Origin: Candidatus Chloroploca sp. Khr17 | GTDB lineage: Bacteria; Chloroflexota; Chloroflexia; Chloroflexales; Chloroflexaceae | Direction: 5' to 3' | Assembly: GCF_004138165.1 (NCBI RefSeq) | Contig: NZ_RYFF01000029.1 | Location: 16,551-80,550 of the forward strand | DNA: 64,000 nt | Translations under genes and position numbers: made by a program | Part shown: positions 18,019 to 26,177 of the stretch, one piece after another | How positions within the stretch are numbered: the stretch's first letter is position 1 | How the letters are laid out: each line of letters starts with the position of its first letter | Notes under the pieces: generated by a model | Database searches by the model: none | Told to the model about the DNA's origin: nothing | What the model saw: the letters and a program-made list of their open reading frames with translations, nothing else

Positions 18019-19905
18019 ATGGTACGTGGGCTGAGTTTTGTTGATGACATTCCGGTGGTGACGAGCGACCCGCAGCGGGCGGATCTGGCCTGTTTTGTCG
18101 GGTTTGTGGCGCAGCGCCGGATAAGCACTGGCGGCGAGGTGCTGCGCTGGCTGGCGGCCAGGGGTTGGCCGTTTGAGACGGCGGTGCCGCCGGTCGAGGC
18201 GACGGCGCGTGATGCGCTGCCTGCTTCGTTGACCCTGGTGGCACCGGCGAACCGGTTCACGGTCACGCTTGATAGCAGAACGCAGACGCTTGTCTTGCCG
18301 GTGGAGCCAATGTCGCCAACAAGACTGGTGCAGACGCTCAACAGTCTGATGGCGGGGGGATACGCCTACACCGATGCGCAGGGACGCCTGGTGATTGGCA
18401 GTGATACCCAGGGCGTGCGGGCGTCGGTGCAGGTGCGGCGCAATCCGGCGCTCGGGTTTGCGCTTGATACGCTGGTGGCGGGCGAGACGCTGCGCATCAC
18501 GACGATCCCTGACCTGACGAATTTGCCAATTCCGATTGATACCTGGGATATGTTTGATCAACTCTTTGCCTGGGAAGAGCGCGTGTTTGATGCGCAGGGG
18601 AGAACTGGAACGAGCTATCTTGGTGCGGCAGTACGCTCGTTTTTTGCACAAGGCGGGCGCAAGTGTTATGTGGTGCGGGTTGGTGATCCGCCGTTGTTGG
18701 AACCAGCGGCAGGTCAGACGCGCCACGAACGCCTGCACGCCTTGATGAACCAGGTGATTCCGGGGTATCCAGACCGGATCGAGGTTGACCCGCTTGACCA
18801 GACGACATGGAAGGGCGTTGCGCATGTGCTGGGGTTGACTGATGTTTCCTTTGTCTGCCTGCCCGATCTCCCCGAGATTGTCAGTGCGGGCCGGGTTGCG
18901 CTCGAGTTGCCGCTGCCCTTGCCGGTGCCCGAGGAGCGGTTTGTGATCTGTTCAGAGCCGGTTGCGCCACCCGCCGATCGTGAAGAGGTTGCGATCCGTG
19001 CGCCGCGCTGCGATGACGAAGGATATGAGGCGTGGGCGCGAGCGGTGCGTCTGGTGGGCGATCTGCTAGCGCGGTACCAGCGCGAGACGCAACTGGTTGC
19101 CGCAATTCCGTTGCCGGAAGCGGGTCATGCTATGCAGCAGCATCCGCTTGGCGCACTGGTGGCGAACGGGGAAGGCCCGTTGGCGCATCATCTGAATGAT
19201 CGGGCGACCGGCATTGCGAGCGCCTTTGTGCAACTGGTGTATCCGTGGGTCAAGACGCCGGGATCGACGCACCTGCCAGAACGCCTTGAGGCGCCTGATG
19301 CCGTGGTGGTGGGCCTGCTGGCGCGCAATGCGCTGGCGCGAGGCACCTACCAGAGCGCCGCCACGCTTAGGTTGGGGGATGTGTATGACGTAGTGCCGGG
19401 GCTGCGGCGTGATCAGATGCAGGCGGCCGTCCTGGACAATGCAAGGCGAAGTGCGCAAAGCCATATGCTCGAAGAGCGCGTCACCTTGCTCGGCCCGACT
19501 CCGGCAGGCTTCCGGCTGCTCAGCGATGTGACGACGAGTCTGGATGAAAGCTACCGGCTGGCAAGTGTCAATCGCCTGATTGCGACGCTGGTGCGGGCCG
19601 CCCGGCTGCTTGGGGAGAGCCTCGTCTTTGAACCGAGCGGCCCTTTGCTCTGGCGGCGGCTGAGGGAGCAGATGGAACAGTTGTTGCGTGGGCTCTGGCG
19701 GCAGGGGGCGTTGCGTGGTGACGCGGCAAGTGACGCTTTTCAGGTGCGTTGTGATCGCAGCACCATGACGCAACAGGATCTTGATCAGGGACGCCTGATT
19801 GCCGAAGTCACCTTTACCCCGACGGTCAGCCTTGAGCAGATTCAGGTTGTGCTAGCGCTTGCCGAGGGCGGGCAGGTTTCGCTGGTAGGAGGTCGTCGTG
19901 ACTGA
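18019..19905 (+). CDS. CIS contractile sheath protein 2
   Basis: 628 residues, shorter and diverged from sheath 1. The N-terminus (MVRGLSFVDDIPVV, ADLACFVGFVA) differs. The sheath core has FFAQGGRKCYVVRVG, YPWVKTPGS, LARGTYQSAAT and the C-terminal VRCDRSTMTQQDLDQGRLI shared with sheath 1. Multi-sheath loci are known in Afp/PVC systems (Afp2, 3, 4), where a second sheath forms the first or last ring. That is the likely job here. A central segment (about 330-420) with IRAPRCDDEGYEAW and a reverse of the helix order is unlike sheath 1. It overlaps the second tube gene by 8 nt. Confidence 0.9.
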   Translation: MVRGLSFVDDIPVVTSDPQRADLACFVGFVAQRRISTGGEVLRWLAARGWPFETAVPPVEATARDALPASLTLVAPANRFTVTLDSRTQTLVLPVEPMSPTRLVQTLNSLMAGGYAYTDAQGRLVIGSDTQGVRASVQVRRNPALGFALDTLVAGETLRITTIPDLTNLPIPIDTWDMFDQLFAWEERVFDAQGRTGTSYLGAAVRSFFAQGGRKCYVVRVGDPPLLEPAAGQTRHERLHALMNQVIPGYPDRIEVDPLDQTTWKGVAHVLGLTDVSFVCLPDLPEIVSAGRVALELPLPLPVPEERFVICSEPVAPPADREEVAIRAPRCDDEGYEAWARAVRLVGDLLARYQRETQLVAAIPLPEAGHAMQQHPLGALVANGEGPLAHHLNDRATGIASAFVQLVYPWVKTPGSTHLPERLEAPDAVVVGLLARNALARGTYQSAATLRLGDVYDVVPGLRRDQMQAAVLDNARRSAQSHMLEERVTLLGPTPAGFRLLSDVTTSLDESYRLASVNRLIATLVRAARLLGESLVFEPSGPLLWRRLREQMEQLLRGLWRQGALRGDAASDAFQVRCDRSTMTQQDLDQGRLIAEVTFTPTVSLEQIQVVLALAEGGQVSLVGGRRD

Positions 19906-20389
19906 CAGCAGTTTATCGCTAGAGATACCGCTGCATATCTTTCGGTTCAAAGTCGAGTTTCAAGAAGCCTCGCTTGATGAAGCCGTCGGCTCGGCGGTGA
20001 ATCTGGTTGACGGCTATTTCAGCGAAGTTTCGGGCTTAGATGCGACGATGGAAGCGAAAACGATCCAGGTTGGCGGGATGAACTATGGGGTGGTGCAGCG
20101 TCCAGGTCGGGTCAGTTTTGCGACAGTGATTCTGCGGCGGGGCATCACGACACGGCGGCACCTGTGGCAGTGGTTTGAACTGATGAATGTGAGTGGGGCC
20201 TACAAACACCGCTTGCAGGTGACGATTACGCTGCAAGATCATAGTGGCGAACCGCAATTGAAATGGACATTGGAGCGAGCCATGCCAATCCGCTTCAAAT
20301 CACCTGATTTGAATGCCATGACGGGTGACGATGTGGGGATTGAAGAGATTCATCTGGCGCATGAGGGGTTGAGGTACGAGGTGGTGTAG
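19898..20389 (+). CDS. CIS inner tube protein 2 (baseplate-proximal tube ring candidate)
   Basis: 163 residues, gp19-like: LHIFRFKVEF, GYFSEVSGLDATME, VSFATVILRRGIT, WFELMNVSG, VTITLQDHSGEPQ, IEEIHLAHEGLRYEVV. It differs from tube 1 by a short insertion (DEAVGSAVNLVDG). In Afp, Afp5 is a second tube protein linking tube and baseplate; this is the natural counterpart. The start is a GTG (19898) inside the end of the sheath 2 gene, with AGGAGG about 6 nt upstream, so translation is coupled. Confidence 0.9.
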   Translation: MTDSSLSLEIPLHIFRFKVEFQEASLDEAVGSAVNLVDGYFSEVSGLDATMEAKTIQVGGMNYGVVQRPGRVSFATVILRRGITTRRHLWQWFELMNVSGAYKHRLQVTITLQDHSGEPQLKWTLERAMPIRFKSPDLNAMTGDDVGIEEIHLAHEGLRYEVV

Positions 20390-20622
20390 AGGCGGGGGGT
20401 GGGGGGAATTTATTAGTCTGTAACCTAAGTTTTCTGCCAGCACCGCCGACCACGAATGCTGATAACGAATAAACGAAGATGGGCTGTGAGGTCTCGCCCG
20501 TGTCGCGCATAGCGAACTATGGAGTAAAAGGCTAGCAGCCGACTGAAGTCGGCACTCCAAACGGTCAAGCAAGCATACCCAATTCTGAAACCATGTCTTA
20601 GGCGCGAAGGCGCGAAGGAGGG
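20390..20622. repeat. intergenic remnants of dispersed repeats
   Basis: Left half of the AGTAGT-type element (ttagtctgtaacctaagttttctg ... ccgccgaccacgaatgctgataacgaa, about 20411-20482), then tgtgaggtctcgcccgtgtcgcgca, then a small hairpin gccgactgaagtcggc (20540-20555) that recurs near 37848. No gene seen. Confidence 0.65.
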
Positions 20623-20625
20623 GTG

Positions 20626-21834
20626 ATGTCAGATACAAGCAATCCTGAGCAGGCGATTATCACTCCTATTTCGCAAGGGGCTGGGCAGGAGCTCGAAGCG
20701 GTGACGGTGCAATTCAATCCGGCGTCGCTCGAATATAACCTGCGTAACAATATTGAGAAAAAGGGCCGTGGGGCGCGGGCACGTCAGCATGTGAGCCAGA
20801 CGACCGCCACGCTGGCGACCGAGCTGATCTTTGATACGACGCACACCGGGCAGGATGTGCGGATCGAGACGGTCAAGATTGCGCGGTATTTGCAACCGTA
20901 CGATGATACAAAAAAGATACCGCCAACGATTCGGTTTGAATGGGGAACTTTTGTTTTTGAAGGGTATGTTGAGTCATACAAAGAGACGATCGACTTTTTT
21001 GCCGCTGGTGGTGTACCGCTACGTTCGACCTTGAACGTGACCTTTACGAGCAAAGACAAGCAGTTTGACACGCGTTCGGCGAACGACGGTGATACAGCGA
21101 ATGTGGGTCAGGGTTTGAGTGGGCTTGATAGTGCGGTTGTTGCACCAGCCCCCGATGGCGGCGAAGACAACCCGACGGCAGGGAGCCCGGCGGATACGGC
21201 GGCGCAAGGCGGTGATCCAGGGGCGGCCCGGATGCTGGCGCTGGCGAATGGCCTGGAGAGTTTGCGTTTTCCGGCGGGGGCACTGGCAGTCGGGGCAGGC
21301 GCAAGTATCGGCGCTGCGGCCGCTTTCTCGGCAGGCGCATCGGCCTCGCTTGGCCTCAGTGCAGGAGTTTCCGCCGGGATCGGCGCGAGCGCCTCGGCGG
21401 GGTTCGGGGCCGGAGCCAGCGCCGGCTTTGGCGCGAGCGCCTCGGCGGGGTTCGGGGCCGGAGCCAGCGCCGGCTTTGGCGCGAGCGCCTCGGCGGGGTT
21501 CGGGGCCGGAGCCAGCGCCGGCTTTGGCGCGAGCGCGGCGGCGGGGTTCGGGGCCGGAGCCAGCGCCGGGGGCGGGGCGATGTTTGGTGCAACGGCGTCA
21601 GCAGGGGTTACGGCGTCGGCAGGAGCTTTCAGTGGTCTCCATCATACAACGAGTGTTAAAAAGACAACGTCTTTGAATACGAATAATATTATTAAAGGCA
21701 GCATTTCTTCAAATATCAGTACGGATCAGGGAGCAAGTTTCAAAGTTGGCGGGCAGGCCCATCTGGAAGGCTCGGCGAGCCTGAGTGCAAAGGTGAAGGG
21801 CAATCTGAGCGCGAAGCTTCAGTTTGATGCGTGA
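20626..21834 (+). CDS. CIS tube/baseplate adaptor (Afp7/Pvc7-like N-terminus) with Ala/Gly-rich repeat tail
   Basis: 402 residues. Residues 1-150 match the CIS tube-associated adaptor found in Afp7-like proteins: VQFNPASLEYNL, LATELIFDTT, IARYLQP, IRFEWGTFVFEGYVESY, LRSTLNVTF. In Afp7 a LysM domain follows. Here it is replaced by about 150 residues of low-complexity Ala/Gly/Ser sequence with 16-residue units (ASASAGFGAGASAGFG) repeated three to four times. A C-terminal part follows with KVGGQAHLEGSASLSAKVKG. The ATG at 20626 overlaps an alternative GTG three bases earlier; AAGGAGG lies about 5 nt upstream of the ATG. The tail may be flexible or beta-solenoid; that is not shown. Confidence 0.85.
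   Translation: MSDTSNPEQAIITPISQGAGQELEAVTVQFNPASLEYNLRNNIEKKGRGARARQHVSQTTATLATELIFDTTHTGQDVRIETVKIARYLQPYDDTKKIPPTIRFEWGTFVFEGYVESYKETIDFFAAGGVPLRSTLNVTFTSKDKQFDTRSANDGDTANVGQGLSGLDSAVVAPAPDGGEDNPTAGSPADTAAQGGDPGAARMLALANGLESLRFPAGALAVGAGASIGAAAAFSAGASASLGLSAGVSAGIGASASAGFGAGASAGFGASASAGFGAGASAGFGASASAGFGAGASAGFGASAAAGFGAGASAGGGAMFGATASAGVTASAGAFSGLHHTTSVKKTTSLNTNNIIKGSISSNISTDQGASFKVGGQAHLEGSASLSAKVKGNLSAKLQFDA
21395..21560. repeat. 48-bp in-frame tandem repeat in the Afp7-like gene
   Basis: The unit ggcgcgagcgcctcggcggg-gttcggggccggagccagcgccggcttt is repeated almost perfectly three to four times, keeping the reading frame and encoding Gly/Ala/Ser repeats. Confidence 0.85.
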
Positions 21835-21854
21835 TGAGAGGTTGCGTCGCGGTT

Positions 21855-21920
21855 TTTTTGACGCAAAGGCGCAAAGGCGCAGAGGTTTTTTTGACGCAAA
21901 GGCGCAAAGGCGCAAAGGTT
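21855..21920. repeat. aaggcgcaaaggcgc arrays after the adaptor gene
   Basis: Two runs of gacgcaaaggcgcaaaggcgc separated by a run of T. The same 8-base-period sequence recurs at 17659, 17717 and 22190, and a variant (gcgcgaaggcgcgaagg) at 20602. Two of these copies sit exactly where a Shine-Dalgarno sequence is needed. Confidence 0.75.
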
Positions 21921-22002
21921 TTAGTGTAGGTGTGCTCACACTTTGCGGCTTGATGTGAGCTTCTTTGAAACGTAGTGCGTCGAGAGGGGCGGTGAAGCAG
22001 CG

Positions 22003-22185
22003 ATGAGCAGTAACGATGTTCGTTTTGATATGGTCGAGGGCGTTATCGGCGCAGAGCGGGCCGAACCCGGTGGGCGGGAGGTTGACCAGGAGGAGGCAAG
22101 GAGCCTGCTGGAGTTGCCGCCTGAGCAGGTGGCACGGGCGTTGCGGCGGATGCAGCGGCGGCAGGCGCGGTTACGGGCTGATTAG
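22003..22185 (+). CDS. small acidic/basic helical protein between adaptor and hub
   Basis: 60 residues, predicted entirely helical: EEARSLLELPPEQVARALRRMQRRQARLRAD at the C-terminus (in parts). In T4-like and Afp-like systems a short zinc-binding or linker ORF often sits at this place, but no Cys pair is visible here. The frame is tight between repeats and has a plausible upstream gaggggcgg. Its position within the baseplate operon makes it likely real, with unknown function. Confidence 0.6.
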   Translation: MSSNDVRFDMVEGVIGAERAEPGGREVDQEEARSLLELPPEQVARALRRMQRRQARLRAD

Positions 22186-22189
22186 ATTT

Positions 22190-22216
22190 GACGCAAAGGC
22201 GCAAAGGCGCAAAGGG
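22190..22216 (+). promoter_or_regulatory. ribosome binding site supplied by the aaggcgc repeat
   Basis: gacgcaaaggcgcaaaggcgcaaaggg ends 9 nt before the ATG of the hub gene at 22226. AAAGGG at its end is the only Shine-Dalgarno-like sequence there, so the dispersed repeat appears to provide the translation signal. A variant repeat does the same for the adaptor gene at 20626. Confidence 0.55.
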
Positions 22217-22225
22217 TATTGATAG

Positions 22226-23317
22226 ATGACAGAAGCTCCTCCAGATCTGGTGTATATGCGGCCAAGTGTGCGGGTCGCTGAGCAGGCCTATGCCAAAATT
22301 GAGGAACTGCTGATTGGGATGACGATGACCGAGCAGGAGGGTGGTCTGGCGGCCCTGGAGTTACGGTACAGTGGCAAGGCGAGTGATACGGAAGGCGATG
22401 CCGATTATGCTTTTGAAGATGAAGAAATTTATCAGTTAGGGGCTGAAATTCTGGTTGGTGCAGGTGATGTGAGCGCGCCGGAGGAGATCTTTCGGGGCGT
22501 GGTTACTGGCTTCGAGTTGAGCTTGCCCGAAGACGGCCCGCCCGAACTGGTTGTGCTTGCCGAGGATGCGTTGATGCTGGCGCGGATGACGCGCAAGACG
22601 CGCACCTTTGATGAGGATGAAGTGACGGTGAAAGGACTTGCCGAGGAACTCGCCGATACGTTGAGTTTGACGCCGGTGATTGCCGATGGCCTTGAGACAA
22701 ATATTGGTACGCAGGTGCAATTGAATGAGAGCGATCTCGCGTTTGTGCGTCGCATCTGCCGACGCTACGATGTTGATTTGCAGGTCGTCGGGACTGAATT
22801 GCATGTCTCGCCGCGTGGTGCCGTGCGACGCGGCGATCCGTTGACCCTGACGATGTATGAGGCGCTGGTGCAGGTGAGCATGCTCGCCGACCTGGCGCAC
22901 CAGGTGACCGAGATGACGACGAGTGGTTGGGATGCGCTGGCGGGGCGCAAAATCACTGGTACCGCCAGTCGGCTGACGGCGACTGGCCCGGGGAGCGGCA
23001 CCACCGGCAAGGATGTGCTCGAGCGCATCGGGCGGCAGCGCACGCATCACATCGGCCATCTGGCGATGGCGACGGGCGATGAAGCGCAGGCGATCGCCGA
23101 AGCGGCATTTGACCAGCGCGCCCGTCGCTTTGTCTGCATCGAAGGCACGGCGGTCGGTGAACCAAAGCTGCGCGTCGGAACGCACATCGATCTGGTTGGG
23201 GTGGGGCCGCGTTTTGAAAATACCTACTATGTCACCTCGGCGTGCCATCGCTGGGATGAGACCCGGGGCTATCAGGTTGACTTTGAGGCCGAGAGCGCGT
23301 ATTGGGGCGGCAGATGA
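22226..23317 (+). CDS. CIS baseplate hub, phage late control gene D (GpD/gp27-like) family
   Basis: 363 residues. Recognisable GpD features are the N-terminal beta-barrel region with GLAALELRYSG, IFRGVVTGFE and VVLAEDALMLARMTRKTRTF, then TPVIADG and the helix NESDLAFVRRICRRYDVDLQV that precedes ELHVSP. The C-terminal barrel has RVGTHIDLVGVGPRFENTYYVTSACH. It corresponds to the hub half of Afp8/VgrG, which trimerises at the centre of the baseplate. Here the hub and spike are separate genes, as in T4 and P2. The ribosome binding site comes from a repeat (22190-22216). Confidence 0.9.
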   Translation: MTEAPPDLVYMRPSVRVAEQAYAKIEELLIGMTMTEQEGGLAALELRYSGKASDTEGDADYAFEDEEIYQLGAEILVGAGDVSAPEEIFRGVVTGFELSLPEDGPPELVVLAEDALMLARMTRKTRTFDEDEVTVKGLAEELADTLSLTPVIADGLETNIGTQVQLNESDLAFVRRICRRYDVDLQVVGTELHVSPRGAVRRGDPLTLTMYEALVQVSMLADLAHQVTEMTTSGWDALAGRKITGTASRLTATGPGSGTTGKDVLERIGRQRTHHIGHLAMATGDEAQAIAEAAFDQRARRFVCIEGTAVGEPKLRVGTHIDLVGVGPRFENTYYVTSACHRWDETRGYQVDFEAESAYWGGR

Positions 23318-23343
23318 GTACCTGGCTAAAGAGGGATTGACGC

Positions 23344-24051
23344 ATGCTTCAAGAGCACGAACTCTATGATTTGCCAATGGCGGGGCGTTTTGTCGGGATG
23401 TACCTGGCAGAAGTGGTCTCGGCCGTTGATAGTGACGAAAACCTCGGGCGGGTGCAGGTGCGGCTGCTGCATCACGATGGGGTTGGCGAGCAGGATGGCC
23501 CGATCTGGGCGGCTGTGGCAGTCCCGTTTGCGGGGAAAGAGATGGGGGCGTTTCTGATTCCCAAAAAGGGCGATCAGGTGCTGGTTGGGTTTGTGCAGGG
23601 CGACCCGCGCTACCCCGTTGTGCTTGGGGGGGTCTGGAGTCACAGTGCGCCGCCGCCTGAACAGGTTGATGACGAAAAGGTGCATGTCTGGTCAATCACG
23701 AGTGCCAAGAAGAGCCGCATTGCGATCGAAGAGGCCGCAACGCCGACGATTACGCTCAAGACAGCCAATCAGACCGAGGTGAGCGTGGTGCTGAGTGATG
23801 AAGGCGGTGGTCAGGTGGTGATCAAGGCGAATAATGCGACGATTACGCTTGATAGCAGTGGCATTACGCTTGATGCGCCGTCGAATATCACCATTAATGC
23901 TGGAGGCAAGCTTGATCTGACGGCAGCGGGTGGGGTGACGATCAAAGGAGCGCAGGTGACAGTGAATGGGGCGACGACGATTATACCGTCAGCGACGACG
24001 CCGTCGATTACGGCCGGTACGTATAGCGTAGGAGTTGGCAACATATGGTAA
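23344..24051 (+). CDS. CIS central spike (gp5/GpV-type OB fold with beta-helix)
   Basis: 235 residues. Residues about 15-110 form the gp5/VgrG OB-fold: GMYLAEVVSAVDSDENLGRVQVRLL, GPIWAAVAVPFAG, MGAFLIPKKGDQVLVGFVQGDPRYPVVLGGVW (in parts). The C-terminal half is a repetitive beta-helix like the T4 gp5 needle: VIKANNATITLDSSGITLD, NITINAGGKLDLTAAG, VTIKGAQVTVNG. It plugs the tube tip. No PAAR tip gene was found next to it. AAAGAGGG is upstream of ATG 23344. It overlaps the next gene by 7 nt. Confidence 0.92.
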   Translation: MLQEHELYDLPMAGRFVGMYLAEVVSAVDSDENLGRVQVRLLHHDGVGEQDGPIWAAVAVPFAGKEMGAFLIPKKGDQVLVGFVQGDPRYPVVLGGVWSHSAPPPEQVDDEKVHVWSITSAKKSRIAIEEAATPTITLKTANQTEVSVVLSDEGGGQVVIKANNATITLDSSGITLDAPSNITINAGGKLDLTAAGGVTIKGAQVTVNGATTIIPSATTPSITAGTYSVGVGNIW

Positions 24052-25781
24052 GCCATAACCATGCGGTGTTGCTGCGCGGCCTGCGCCTGCACGAGGCGGG
24101 TGATAGTCGGCCAACCCTGGTGCGCCGTAGCGACATCAAATTCCTTGATGGATTGCTCGCCGATATGAGCGAAGGCGGCGCGTTTGCCAAGCTGAGGGGC
24201 GGCACGATCAACCAGGGCGTGATGCAGAACCAGCTTGCCGCGCGACCAGTTGGGCGGGCCGACCGCATGGTGCTGCAGCGCACGAAGCGCGAGCTCCAGC
24301 CGCCCGTCAAACTCTATCAACCGGTGCATCGCACCTTCCAGTTTGTTGTGCTCGAAGCGGTCTGTGACTTCTTGCCTGAACTTGGCGAGGCCGGGCTACC
24401 GAAGCTCGACCGCACCCAGATCGAGAGTTCGGGGTTGGTGATTCGGCGGATCAATGGCGAGACGGGCCTGACCGAGGCGTGGTTGAGCGACGGCAATGCC
24501 TTGCGCGGCTGGTTCCCGCTTCAGGAGGACGGGTTGAACGACGACAGCGATCCCGATCCACAGCGCCGCCCGCGCCGTCTGGGTACCGGGATCCGCGAAC
24601 TCGACGAGCAACTCGGGCTGCACCGCCTTCCCGCCGAGCACCTGAGCGAAGCCGTTGAACCGCTCTATGTTGCGCCACCTGATGTCTGTGTCGGTGCGGC
24701 CAGAACGCTCTTGTTTGGCATGATCCCGACGGTCAGCCTCGAACAGAGCGAGCTCCCGACTGAGCAACTGGCCCCGCCGCGCCTGGAGATTGGGCAGTTG
24801 CGCGATCTCTTTGCCGATTATCTGACGCCAGCCGGTGGGCAACGGACGATCCCGTTGCAACTGAATCCGCTTGGGGTCGATTTTTACCAACTCAAACAGC
24901 GCGAGTTGACGCAACAGGATCGGTTTCTGTCGCTTTTGCGCTGGGTTGTTGAACTGGACGCCCTTGAGCACCCGGAAGCGATCGCGCACCTGAATGGCGT
25001 AACGGTGCAACTCGGGCTTGACCCGACAACGCCGGGGCTGACGCTTGTGGCCCCGTTCACGCGGGTCACGCAGCGGGGACGCAACAATCAGATCATTGCC
25101 GACTATCTTGAGGTGCGCCTTGGCGATCTGGTGGCCGATGCCGCCACACGCCTCCGTGATAGCGAGATCGATCTCACCAGTCAAGTCACCGTCGCCAGTG
25201 GGCAAACGCTGGCCTGGAGCATCCCGACCACCGCGCTGAGTGACGACGTACTCGGGGCGCTGGCCGACCGGATGCAGAGCCGGATCACCGAATTCAACCT
25301 CATCGCGGGCGAGCGGCGCTTTGACCCGCGCCGGGGGCGTTATGTCGCCCGGGCCTTTGTGCGGGTGAAGCGTGAACCCGGGTGCCCGCCGCAACTCTGG
25401 TGGAGCGAGTATAGCGAAGTGTTTCAGATTGCCCAGCACTGGGATCACAATCCCGACGTGCCTCCGGCAATTATTCCACTGCCCGACCTGCCTTCGCGGG
25501 CGGCCTTGAAAGCGATGAAACCCAACGTCGCCTTTGAAGTCCCCGAAAGCCTCGAAAACTTCCTGGCGGCCAATGGCCTCAACGCGTTCCTTGAAGGCAA
25601 TGCGACCAAAGGCAACGGCGGCGGCATTGGCATTCTCTGGATCTGTAGTTTTAGCATTTACATCATTATGATGATCGCTTTCATTATTTTAATCATTTTT
25701 GCTATTTTGCTCAATATCGTCTTTAACTGGTTAATTTTTATTCGGATCTGTTTGCCGATCCCGGTTCCAGAAGAGGAGTAA
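24045..25781 (+). CDS. baseplate-cluster protein with C-terminal membrane segment, function unknown
   Basis: 578 residues. Residues 1-510 are soluble and of mixed type (SLEQSELPTEQL, FRVTQRG-type beta segments, WSEYSEVFQIAQHW). I recognise no named domain. Residues about 525-570 are a long hydrophobic stretch (ILWICSFSIYIIMMIAF, then ILIIFAILLNIVFNWLIF) that can span a membrane twice, followed by a short acidic tail PVPEEE. The DNA encoding this stretch (about 25640-25745) is strikingly AT-rich against the GC-rich surroundings, partly because Ile/Phe codons dominate. The ATG overlaps the spike stop, so the gene is coupled to baseplate genes. A membrane-anchoring role for the baseplate is inferred. 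Confidence 0.8.
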   Translation: MVSHNHAVLLRGLRLHEAGDSRPTLVRRSDIKFLDGLLADMSEGGAFAKLRGGTINQGVMQNQLAARPVGRADRMVLQRTKRELQPPVKLYQPVHRTFQFVVLEAVCDFLPELGEAGLPKLDRTQIESSGLVIRRINGETGLTEAWLSDGNALRGWFPLQEDGLNDDSDPDPQRRPRRLGTGIRELDEQLGLHRLPAEHLSEAVEPLYVAPPDVCVGAARTLLFGMIPTVSLEQSELPTEQLAPPRLEIGQLRDLFADYLTPAGGQRTIPLQLNPLGVDFYQLKQRELTQQDRFLSLLRWVVELDALEHPEAIAHLNGVTVQLGLDPTTPGLTLVAPFTRVTQRGRNNQIIADYLEVRLGDLVADAATRLRDSEIDLTSQVTVASGQTLAWSIPTTALSDDVLGALADRMQSRITEFNLIAGERRFDPRRGRYVARAFVRVKREPGCPPQLWWSEYSEVFQIAQHWDHNPDVPPAIIPLPDLPSRAALKAMKPNVAFEVPESLENFLAANGLNAFLEGNATKGNGGGIGILWICSFSIYIIMMIAFIILIIFAILLNIVFNWLIFIRICLPIPVPEEE

Positions 25782-25787
25782 AAACTT

Positions 25788-26171
25788 ATGATTCAGGAGC
25801 CGATCAGTTGGCCGCTGCTTGCTGTGCCTGATGCCAATGGGCAGCTGCATTATCCGACGCTTGACGAGAGTGTGCGCCAATCGATCCAGATCATTTTGCG
25901 CACACGCCCCGGCGAACGCCTACAGCATCAAGCATTTGGGGGCGGTTTGCAGGTCTTTTTGCACCAGCCGAATACACTCACGACCCATCGGCGCATTCAC
26001 GATACGATTGTGCAAGCGCTCGAGCGTTGGGAGACACGGATCAAGGTGGAGCGGGTAGAGATCAACGAGGTGCCCGAGCGTCCGACCTGGATCAGGGTCG
26101 AGGTGGTGTACCGCCTGCGCCGGACGGGCGTCATCCGCCAGCTGGGGCTATCAATGGAATTGGGAGGCTAG
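25788..26171 (+). CDS. CIS baseplate wedge protein gp25 family (Afp9-like)
   Basis: 127 residues, the usual gp25/GPW length. The family signature is clear: SVRQSIQIILRTRPGERLQHQAFGGGLQ (in parts) and a C-terminal beta segment RIKVERVEINEVPERPTWIRVEVVYRLRRTG. The protein joins sheath and baseplate and nucleates sheath assembly. GAGGAG lies upstream of ATG 25788, 6 nt after the preceding gene. Confidence 0.95.
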   Translation: MIQEPISWPLLAVPDANGQLHYPTLDESVRQSIQIILRTRPGERLQHQAFGGGLQVFLHQPNTLTTHRRIHDTIVQALERWETRIKVERVEINEVPERPTWIRVEVVYRLRRTGVIRQLGLSMELGG

Positions 26172-26177
26172 AATACC

